A program made the translations under genes and the position numbers. A stretch of 35,316 bases of DNA from Planctomycetes bacterium GWC2_45_44 (GTDB taxonomy: Bacteria; Planctomycetota; Phycisphaerae; Sedimentisphaerales; UBA12454), in assembly GCA_001824555.1 (NCBI GenBank), contig MHXU01000179.1, forward strand, positions 1-35,316. Direction: 5' to 3'. This document shows, piece after piece, positions 8,860-17,052 of this stretch. A model generated the notes under the pieces. It did no database searches, had not been told where the DNA came from, and was given only the letters and a program-made list of their open reading frames with translations. Position 1 is the stretch's first letter; every line of letters starts with the position of its first letter.

Positions 8860-10431
8860 TCATTCACTGCTCCTGTAAAAACCATATAACATCGGTTTAA
8901 GTCTAAAAACTTCCAATTCCTGCACAATCACTTTTCCACCCTCTACCGTAATACCCACTTGCCCTTGCCTTGAAAAACTCTCTATATTCCGTGTAAAAAT
9001 CCATTCACCATTAAGATAAGCCTCAAAATAAACATCACGCACAATTATATCAATCTGATACACGCACCTCAGTTCCGTCTCAATTCGTACATTTTCTACA
9101 GGTAGCATCATACCAAACCAGTTGTAAGACATTCTACCAAATTGCCACAGGCCATTTGCCACATCAGCCTGAATCGCCGGCGCCGTATCCTTAGCACCTA
9201 TACCACAATCTCTGACACTAACCGCAAATCGACTACACCCCTCAAATCTAACCTTGAGACGCAAATGCATATCAGTCAAAATCTCACTATCAAGCAAACC
9301 TGTCGTAACACAATCACTACCATCAATTGTCAAACTATCTCCGCAGACACTCCACAAACCCAGTTGCTCTCGCAAAGCCTGAACCTTCACCCTCTCCATG
9401 TGAACTTTAACTTTCTCATACCACAGCTTCTCTACTCCGCTCCACAAACAACATTTCAGACTACCATCGCTCTCACATTTTAAAAGCTTAGGCAAACCAA
9501 AACACGGATATTCACCATCAAGGTGATGATACAACAAGCATTCCTGACCATGCCGGATCACCCTGCCCACATAACTCTGCATCCTCGTCTCCTGCTCACC
9601 TGCGCCGATAAGCAAATTATCCGCCGGACATCTATAAGGGCCTTCATACCGATTAGCAACCGCATAGAACGTACCCGCACACATCTTTCGAACAGGAGTA
9701 TCTATCCTAAATCCCAGACCTGAAAAGCTCGACCAAATCAGAAAATGGTTTCCACCTAACTCAAAGTACTCCGGCACCTCCATAAGCATTGTAACCCCCG
9801 GCCCAATCAGTGGCTCCGATGCCTTCCAGAACTTCATATCCTCACTCGTATACCTCGCCACAACCGCCCTGCAAATACCATGATAACCTTTTGCCTGGGC
9901 GGCAATCAAAGCTTCATACCTGCTACCACGTTTCAGCAGAAAAGCATCACGAAAAGCAGGGCTCTTTACAAACGCTCCACAAGTATCGTCCTCGTAGAAC
10001 TTGCCATCTGCAAAAATTTTCGGTTCTGCCCATTTCTTCCCCCAATGGTATAGATCTTTGCTTTCCAGAAAACCAATGGATTGTCTTTCACTCTCCAGGT
10101 TAAAGGTAAGACTCATCACATAATTCGAAGTGCCCACTTCCATCACCATACCTGTACCTATAACACCTACATCGTAAGTATCTTCAGAACAATTCACCTT
10201 TATCGGCTCACATTCCCGCCAATCAACAAGGTCTTCACTGACCACGTGCCCCACCCAATGCCAAGGAGCGTTTGGCGGTTTTGGCCTGTTGGCAAGAAAG
10301 AAAAGATGAAACACACCCTCGGATTCTTCCTTAAAAAGCCATGTATCCCAAAGCTTGAACTCTTTTTGATTAGGTCTATAATTCATCACAAAACTCCATA
10401 GTAATGAAAAATCTCTTTCATTGATGCACAC
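8860..10431 (-). CDS. GH32/GH43-like five-bladed beta-propeller glycoside hydrolase; likely start MNYRPNQKEF near 10386
   Basis: FHLFFLANRPKPPNAPWHWVGHVVSEDLVDW; SKDLYHWGKKW; C-terminal beta-sandwich-like segment (RFAVSVRDCG...VEGGKVIVQELEVFRLK). No signal peptide. Confidence 0.7.
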   Translation of the reverse strand: MCINERDFSLLWSFVMNYRPNQKEFKLWDTWLFKEESEGVFHLFFLANRPKPPNAPWHWVGHVVSEDLVDWRECEPIKVNCSEDTYDVGVIGTGMVMEVGTSNYVMSLTFNLESERQSIGFLESKDLYHWGKKWAEPKIFADGKFYEDDTCGAFVKSPAFRDAFLLKRGSRYEALIAAQAKGYHGICRAVVARYTSEDMKFWKASEPLIGPGVTMLMEVPEYFELGGNHFLIWSSFSGLGFRIDTPVRKMCAGTFYAVANRYEGPYRCPADNLLIGAGEQETRMQSYVGRVIRHGQECLLYHHLDGEYPCFGLPKLLKCESDGSLKCCLWSGVEKLWYEKVKVHMERVKVQALREQLGLWSVCGDSLTIDGSDCVTTGLLDSEILTDMHLRLKVRFEGCSRFAVSVRDCGIGAKDTAPAIQADVANGLWQFGRMSYNWFGMMLPVENVRIETELRCVYQIDIIVRDVYFEAYLNGEWIFTRNIESFSRQGQVGITVEGGKVIVQELEVFRLKPMLYGFYRSSE

Positions 10432-10605
10432 CGCTTTACTGTCTTATTTGGGCAGAAGACATACACTATTACAAAGACAGCCGCTGCATAAATGAAAATT
10501 ATGCGACAGTCTAATAAATGCAATGTCAACAATCCGCTCCTTGGAAAATATCAGAAGCAAAAACAGCAGCATCGCGGAAGTTAAATTTCAGTGATTTGCG
10601 AGACA

Positions 10606-11985
10606 TTAATTACTCACTCTCTGAGCCTCTTCTTTAGTAATTCTGCACCACTCTACAACATTTCCTGGTTGATTACCTATGGTATGATTATCTTTCATAA
10701 TTACTTCAACAACACACCCCTTTGTCAGTTCAAGTGCTCTTCGCAATTCCGCTCTTATAGCTTCTCTATCAATTTCAGGAGAAGCGATAGCAACTGGATT
10801 TACCTTAATGGAGCAAATGTAATTATTTCCAAGGTTCCGGGCCATTTGTTCCAAATTTGCCCAAGGCGAACACGACACGCGCCTTAAATTAGCATGATTT
10901 CTCACTGCATTCCAGCGTTTTTCCAGTGGCTCGCAACAACCATAACAGTTTAAACCAAATCTGTCCAGAATCGGTTTCTCATACGGGAAAACGAATTCTT
11001 CGTACATCTGCGGCGAAACCTGTACAGTTTCCTGGCTTTCAGCAAATCCCCACATATCTCTGCATCTTACGATTCCATCAAAATCAGCATGAGGAAGCTG
11101 CTCGGAGAAGCCATATCCACCAGAACCAACATATGTGCCATCATTATTCAAACTGAGCAGATTGTGCTTTTCAAGATAATCCAATTTGTCCATTTGTCCT
11201 TTGGATATTATGGCAAGCAATTCTTTCACAGCAACAGGGTTTTCGATAAAATCATAGAACAGATTTGTAAGGCCTCTGAGCATTGCGGCAGGCAATGTGA
11301 GTCCCAACGACCACCACCAAATGCCTTTAAGCCGCACATGCAAAATGCTATCAAAAAGTTCGTGGGCAAGTTTCATACAGCCATTTGTGGTTTCCCAATC
11401 AATTTCTATTTTAGGGCTATGCAGCTTACCAAGGTCGGTTGCATAATCCTTGATCGGATTTTCCCAACTAAAAGAGCCTGCAGTTTCGGTTTTATGAAAA
11501 ACTGTTTTCAATCCCCAGCCGTCTGGAGAGGCGGTATAAGGCACATCAAAATATGGTTCAACAGGCTTGTCATCACCCATATATTCGCCCCAGAAAATCT
11601 CTTTACGAAAATTCATCTCCCAGCGGCGAGCCAATTTGCCTTGGCATTTCATTTGTGCTTCAGTGATTATTTCGTTCCATCCATTCTCTGGATCACACAA
11701 GATAACCGGCCGTACTCTTTCAAGATTATTAAGTTTCGTCCAAAGTTCCCGTGTTCTGGCCATTTTTGAACTGGCAGCAATTTCAGCTACCTGTAACGCA
11801 AGCTCACGAAGAACTTTCATTTCGGATTCTGATATGACTATGTCCGATTTAGCTAATCCAGTTTGTATTTTGCCTAAAGCTGTTTGATCCAGACCTGTTG
11901 ATGGGCCATTCCCAAAATTGAAGCTTTTCGTTGGCTTCTTAATTGGACATACTTCTGTTTTCACTTTTATTTGATACTCTAACAT
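10606..11985 (-). CDS. URO-D-like superfamily protein of the GCCEPL subtype
   Basis: FGLNCYGCCEPLEKRWNAVRNHANLRRVSCSPWANLEQMARNLG and VVEVIMKDNHTIGNQPGNVVEWCRITKEEA fit a divergent URO-D-fold family. Confidence 0.6.
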   Translation of the reverse strand: MLEYQIKVKTEVCPIKKPTKSFNFGNGPSTGLDQTALGKIQTGLAKSDIVISESEMKVLRELALQVAEIAASSKMARTRELWTKLNNLERVRPVILCDPENGWNEIITEAQMKCQGKLARRWEMNFRKEIFWGEYMGDDKPVEPYFDVPYTASPDGWGLKTVFHKTETAGSFSWENPIKDYATDLGKLHSPKIEIDWETTNGCMKLAHELFDSILHVRLKGIWWWSLGLTLPAAMLRGLTNLFYDFIENPVAVKELLAIISKGQMDKLDYLEKHNLLSLNNDGTYVGSGGYGFSEQLPHADFDGIVRCRDMWGFAESQETVQVSPQMYEEFVFPYEKPILDRFGLNCYGCCEPLEKRWNAVRNHANLRRVSCSPWANLEQMARNLGNNYICSIKVNPVAIASPEIDREAIRAELRRALELTKGCVVEVIMKDNHTIGNQPGNVVEWCRITKEEAQRVSN

Positions 11986-12063
11986 ATTTCCTTTTCAAGG
12001 CTTCCAAAGCCAAAGCTTAAAATACACCGGATTACACCTATTACTATGGAACTTAGGTTAAGA

Positions 12064-14184
12064 TTAGATTTTCAGATGGCTGACCGGCACCTTTTCGACA
12101 AGAAATAAAAATGGCGGAGTTGCGCTTGGATGGCACAGACTCTCGTCTTCGTGACCACTAAATGTTTCCCATGCGGTAGTTGCACCTCGTTCAAGCATCA
12201 GTGCCCATTCGCGTTTAATCAATTCAAAAGCTTCCTGCTCAAGTCCGGTTTTTCGCAAAGCATATAAAAAATAAAAGTGAAACAAAGGAGTACACCTGCA
12301 AAGATGGTCATAACCATCCAGCATATGTTTCATTACACTGGCAGCTTCATTGCCGCCAACAATATCAAAATACACAGCCAAAGAGTTTGTTTGCCAAGAT
12401 GTCCCATCTGAAAGGCATCCTTTATCTTTAGCATCATGAAAAAAATTATGGACTAAAAATTCTTCTTTTATGGTACAGGCAAGCTTTTCGGACTGGCTCT
12501 TGAGCTGCTCGTAATGTGGGCTTTGGATATGTGCAGCAATTTCTGACAGAGTCTGTACGAAGCCGCAATAGAATATATTAAGCGGACAGCTTATTCCTTT
12601 ACGGTCAATACCTGGATGAGCAAATTTAAACCAGCCTATACCGGGATGGTCAATATAATTTCGCAGCCGTCGCCCCTCATCTACTTCAAAACCCGGGTCA
12701 AGCAACCCCTTTTTATTGATATTGTTGTCATACCATTGTTTTAGCTTAAGTGCCTTCTGGAAAGTCTCGACTGGTTTGTAAAATTGACCTGTGTTTGCTT
12801 TGTAAAAGCGCTGACCAACCATCACAGGTGTCAAGGGATAATCGAGGAGAGTCCAGCCGTCATGGTCGCCAGGATAGACACTTGATATTTGTCCGTCAGA
12901 TTTGAAAGGCACATGCAAAAAACATTCAAGATACCACCTAAGATACGATTCTTCCTGAAAGCCTTTCCACAAGCTCTGGGCGATAAATACCGCATCAGCC
13001 CAATACTGAAGTTGTTCTCGCGTTGGGCAGTCAATGAGGTGCTCCTGGCCACAAATTTCCAAAGTATGCTGGCATAATTCAAAAACCCGGCCCAATGTCT
13101 TGTCTTCTGTTTTAAATGAGTGACGCGGGTTTAGCGGAGCTCCTTTTGACAAACAGCCAATGCGGTTGATTCTTATTTTTGAGGCTTGCCCTCGAATAAT
13201 TAAATGCAAATATCTGAATCCGCTCCAGAAAAATGGTTTGAATTTTTGTCTGCCTTGGTGTGTTTTATATCTAACAGAATAGTGATCTCCGCGCATAGCA
13301 ATAAATGGACGGCCATTTTTCAATCGTTCAGCCCCTGATATTTCAACTATAACCGCTTCCTGTGCATCAATATCAAACTCATAAAACCCGATATATTCTT
13401 TGCCAAGGTCAAATGTAACAGCATTTGCACTACTGATTTGTTTGTTTAGTGCATCAATATTAAAGGCATTGAAATCAGTAATCTGATCCAGCTTTTCTTC
13501 GTCACAATATTTTGAAACGTCTCCAATACATTCAGCACCTTTACTTGCTGCAACAAAAGTTTTAAAAGCAACAGGTTGTATAAATTTTCTTTCCAAATAA
13601 GGCGTAATTCTTGCCTGATAACCCGACCATATCAAATCAGCGTTCTCTACAAGAACAGCGTTTTGCCAAGATGAAATAACGCCTGGAGCAAACACCTTTT
13701 CCTGCCATCCCAAAGGTTCTAAATTCGCATCATAGTCTTCGCAATATCCTAATGCCCAATTTCGTGCGGGAACATTTTGCTTCCACATTTCCAGATCAAT
13801 GCACCTCCATGATTCATTAGTCCCAAACCATTTAGTTCCAATCCGGAAATCCGCTATTAAGCCCAATGGGGCATCAAGAGTACTCAAAATTTTTATGCCA
13901 GAACAGTGATGAACGATAATAGAAATATCAATCGTGTTGGTTTCTTGATCAAATGTGTGCTCGAATTCATCGTAACCACACCATTTAGGATCGCCATATA
14001 CGGGTCCACGGTTAACGAATTCACCGTTCATGAAAAGCTCATAATAAAATGACGCTGATATGCGAACAAATACAGACTTGCATGGTTTCGGCAGATTCAA
14101 TGTCTTTGCAAATAGGACAAATTGATTATTTTGATGTCCTTTACTGCACATCCATTTGCCTTGTTCAAAGATATTCCTTCTCAT
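12064..14184 (-). CDS. Alpha-L-rhamnosidase-like (GH78-type) protein
   Basis: YYELFMNGEFVNRGPVYGDPKWCGYDE N-terminal domain; LEICGQEHLIDCPTREQLQYWADAVFIAQSLW resembles the GH78 (alpha/alpha)6 catalytic region. No signal peptide. Confidence 0.8.
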   Translation of the reverse strand: MRRNIFEQGKWMCSKGHQNNQFVLFAKTLNLPKPCKSVFVRISASFYYELFMNGEFVNRGPVYGDPKWCGYDEFEHTFDQETNTIDISIIVHHCSGIKILSTLDAPLGLIADFRIGTKWFGTNESWRCIDLEMWKQNVPARNWALGYCEDYDANLEPLGWQEKVFAPGVISSWQNAVLVENADLIWSGYQARITPYLERKFIQPVAFKTFVAASKGAECIGDVSKYCDEEKLDQITDFNAFNIDALNKQISSANAVTFDLGKEYIGFYEFDIDAQEAVIVEISGAERLKNGRPFIAMRGDHYSVRYKTHQGRQKFKPFFWSGFRYLHLIIRGQASKIRINRIGCLSKGAPLNPRHSFKTEDKTLGRVFELCQHTLEICGQEHLIDCPTREQLQYWADAVFIAQSLWKGFQEESYLRWYLECFLHVPFKSDGQISSVYPGDHDGWTLLDYPLTPVMVGQRFYKANTGQFYKPVETFQKALKLKQWYDNNINKKGLLDPGFEVDEGRRLRNYIDHPGIGWFKFAHPGIDRKGISCPLNIFYCGFVQTLSEIAAHIQSPHYEQLKSQSEKLACTIKEEFLVHNFFHDAKDKGCLSDGTSWQTNSLAVYFDIVGGNEAASVMKHMLDGYDHLCRCTPLFHFYFLYALRKTGLEQEAFELIKREWALMLERGATTAWETFSGHEDESLCHPSATPPFLFLVEKVPVSHLKI

Positions 14185-14205
14185 AATTAGCGTCCTCGAT
14201 ATATC

Positions 14206-16893
14206 TTATTTCGGGTTGGTTTTGCGAGGGTCCACCCGCATAGGGGTGCCGTCAACCGACAGTTTAATAAATGGACCAATGACCAACTTGTCAGTGGTGC
14301 GCTGTTGGCCATAAAAATCTTCGGTGAGCAATTCCACAAACGGTGCAACTTCGGGGACTGTGGGCCAAAAAGCATTCTCAAAGAGCGGCAGAGTTGTCCC
14401 CGGTGTTGCTTTCACAGTCAATTCGAGTTTCTGCATATCGAACTGGAATTCCAGAGGAATCAATACGGAGTCAGTGTCTTGTCCAGCGTTCTTCCACCCG
14501 GCAAAATCCTTTCCCATTTGGATTGGGTTGGCGACCCAGGCAACATGGAACCACTGGTCAGCAGTAGACGAACCGTTTGGTGCATTCACCTCCACGAGGG
14601 ACTGAACATTAATGCCAGAGGCTGTCGTCCTCATTTGAATGCTCCCGTTAGTTTTTGATGGCCAGTCGTAAGAGAAAATATCTCCATTTGATGCCGGGGC
14701 ATCTTTTTTGACCCATGCAGTAATTGTTACACCACTTGTCAACCATCCTGGACCATCATAAGCAGGTAAATCAACATAACCACCATTAAGGTCAAGATAG
14801 CATGGACTACCATCTGGACCACCAGCTGCGATTACAACGCTGCCAACCGCATTACCATTTCTTGGTAATGTTCCAGAATCGCTGTAATTGGTATCAAAAG
14901 TATAATGTGATATCAAATTGGCATCATTTGGCTTAGCACCAGCAATAATTGTTGTACGACCACCACCGCCAGCCAAATAACTAATCTCTGACTCAGATAA
15001 AACAGTCTTATAAATCCGCAAATCATCAATACCGCCACGAAAAATATTGCCTCCGTTCTGTGAGCCTATCGCAGCATCACCCCCCATGTTTTTAAAGAGA
15101 TTGCCCGGATAAGCCAGCCAAGACATAGATGTTTGACCAGCCATAACGCCATTTATGTAAATTTTATGCGTTGCAAGGGGCTTCTCTACTTGGAAAGCAT
15201 CGGTTTGATTCACATTCAGTCCGGACCATAAATTGTAGTTACTTCGACTTGTGAGGTTCGGCACAACAATTCCTTTGGCAAAGCCTGCGAATATGTTGCC
15301 TAAAATGCAATGGTTGTTTTCCCATCCCGCAGGTTCCGGGCTGCGTCCATGGTCGCCATAGAGCTTGATCGCATAGTCACTACCGTTCAGGAAAAGATTT
15401 TGCACCATCAGCACCTCCCCGGTGTTGTTGGTGTACACCGCGTTGTAACCGCCATTGATTAACAGATTGTTGTCCACCAGTACCGGGCCGGGGCTGACTT
15501 CGACGAAGAGATGGCCTAATTGGAGATCTCTCGGCGGATCGTTGGCCAGCAGATTCTGTGTGATACGGATGTTTTTGTTGAAACCATCCACCCACAATGA
15601 GCCACCATATTTACTGTCGAGAATGATGTTACGCCGAATGACAGAGTTTACCAGTTGGTGCAATTTTACGCCCGCTGATTCCCAGTGCTCGGTTACCGGC
15701 ATCCAACTGCAGTTTGTGAATATGTTATCCTCTATGAGCAGACCCACGTTGTCGATACCGTGCCACGCTGAAAGACCCGATATGCCGCAGTCATGCACAT
15801 TGTTGCGGCGAAAAATGTGAAATCCTGACGTTGTTCTGGAGGGATCCCACCTCTCATTGGGAGGATACCACCACTGATTTCCAATGTCTGCTCCGAGCGT
15901 GTTGGCATATCCAATTTCGCAATCCTCAATTATCCAATGGTGGCCTCGCATGGCACTGATCAGTCCACGTTGCGGTTTCGGAATTGGTACACCGTTTGCA
16001 GCGTGAAGCATATGCAGACCCTTCACGCGGATATAGCCTAAATATTCCGTCTTCGGTGCAAACACCTGTTCTCGCGTGGTAATCTCCCATGTATGGATGT
16101 TTGGGTCGTCGTTTGGATCGGGCAGGCGGAGATATATGGTCATGCCATTGTCCTCGACCCAGAAGCTTACGTTTTCATCCCTAAGCAAACTTGCATCTCC
16201 TACCTGTAACAGTGGTTTTCCGTCCATGAATATCTGGCCTCGCCGCAGTTCAAAGGTGGGGAGTAAATCTACCTTCCATCCAGGGTTACTCAGATGCGGC
16301 CAGTTCTGTAGACAAAATGGATTGGCGCCTTCGAACATTTGTCCGCTAAGCTCTGTTTTCCAGATTGCGACAGTGGGAGATGTTTTTGGGTACGTCGCCT
16401 GCCACCGTTTGTCTATTAACTGCCAGGAAACAGAAGTTTGGCCCGACAGCAGCTCGGTGTTCTTTTCCCAACATGGCTTCCAAACATCTGAGCCTTTAAT
16501 AACGACTTCCTCGTTCGGCGCAGCTTCGTAGGAAATCATTCGGTCCGGCCCTGTGCCTCCGCGTGCTGGGCGAACCCACTCGCGATAGATGCCACGATGA
16601 ATTATGACCCGCTCGCCGGGTTGAAGCGTAGCAGCCGCTTTGGCGATTGTTTTCCAAGGGCGATTCTCAGTACCGGGATTGTCGTCTGCTGCCGCCTGGT
16701 GCTGCTGGGCCACATGGAACGTGCGTGTAAACTTGGGCGAGACTTCCCACATGTGAAATAGTGTTCCGTCAGGCAGACGAACTGACTCGCTGGCTGCATA
16801 TGTGGCAGCAAACGAAAATAAAACCAGGAGATTTCCGGTGAGTAAGATGAGAAAAAATGGGATTCCCATGGGTCTATTATATTGAAATTTCAT
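14206..16893 (-). CDS. Secreted right-handed beta-helix protein with an inserted LamG (laminin-G/concanavalin-like) module in permuted order
   Basis: Signal peptide FFLILLTGNLLVLFSFAATYAASE; NRPWKTIAKAAATLQPGERVIIHRGIYREWVRP and repeated N.I..N/NNLL coils; LamG motifs GGIDDLRIYKTVLSESEI and LISHYTFDTNYSDSG...WVKKD. Confidence 0.8.
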   Translation of the reverse strand: MKFQYNRPMGIPFFLILLTGNLLVLFSFAATYAASESVRLPDGTLFHMWEVSPKFTRTFHVAQQHQAAADDNPGTENRPWKTIAKAAATLQPGERVIIHRGIYREWVRPARGGTGPDRMISYEAAPNEEVVIKGSDVWKPCWEKNTELLSGQTSVSWQLIDKRWQATYPKTSPTVAIWKTELSGQMFEGANPFCLQNWPHLSNPGWKVDLLPTFELRRGQIFMDGKPLLQVGDASLLRDENVSFWVEDNGMTIYLRLPDPNDDPNIHTWEITTREQVFAPKTEYLGYIRVKGLHMLHAANGVPIPKPQRGLISAMRGHHWIIEDCEIGYANTLGADIGNQWWYPPNERWDPSRTTSGFHIFRRNNVHDCGISGLSAWHGIDNVGLLIEDNIFTNCSWMPVTEHWESAGVKLHQLVNSVIRRNIILDSKYGGSLWVDGFNKNIRITQNLLANDPPRDLQLGHLFVEVSPGPVLVDNNLLINGGYNAVYTNNTGEVLMVQNLFLNGSDYAIKLYGDHGRSPEPAGWENNHCILGNIFAGFAKGIVVPNLTSRSNYNLWSGLNVNQTDAFQVEKPLATHKIYINGVMAGQTSMSWLAYPGNLFKNMGGDAAIGSQNGGNIFRGGIDDLRIYKTVLSESEISYLAGGGGRTTIIAGAKPNDANLISHYTFDTNYSDSGTLPRNGNAVGSVVIAAGGPDGSPCYLDLNGGYVDLPAYDGPGWLTSGVTITAWVKKDAPASNGDIFSYDWPSKTNGSIQMRTTASGINVQSLVEVNAPNGSSTADQWFHVAWVANPIQMGKDFAGWKNAGQDTDSVLIPLEFQFDMQKLELTVKATPGTTLPLFENAFWPTVPEVAPFVELLTEDFYGQQRTTDKLVIGPFIKLSVDGTPMRVDPRKTNPK

Positions 16894-16931
16894 TTGTATT
16901 CTTTCGCTTATATAACCGTTAACAGCTATTA

Positions 16932-16954
16932 ATATTGGGCAATATACCCAATAT
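16932..16954 (-). promoter_or_regulatory. Candidate operator ATATTGGG-N7-CCCAATAT inside a promoter spacer (upstream of the beta-helix gene)
   Basis: 8-bp perfect arms. On the - strand TTGATA (16957-16952), a 17-nt spacer and TATTAA (16934-16929) flank it. Confidence 0.55.
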
Positions 16955-17052
16955 CAAAATACCCACTTCTTAAATTTTCAATTTACGTTACACCACATTA
17001 AAGGTGCAGTTCAGATTAAAATTTGCGAAACTAAATCAGTTTAGCTCCGCTG

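Noticed and set aside
10445-10480. TTTGGGCAGAAGACATAC upstream of the GH32/43-like gene as a fourth ATTGGG-N7-CCCAAT site
   Set aside because: Half-sites do not align without a 4-nt insertion and the second arm is missing.
11089-11769. 226-aa ORF on the + strand
   Set aside because: Shadow ORF antisense to the convincing URO-D-like gene 10606-11985; no motif.
15455-15820. 121-aa ORF on the + strand
   Set aside because: Antisense to the beta-helix gene; no domain signal.
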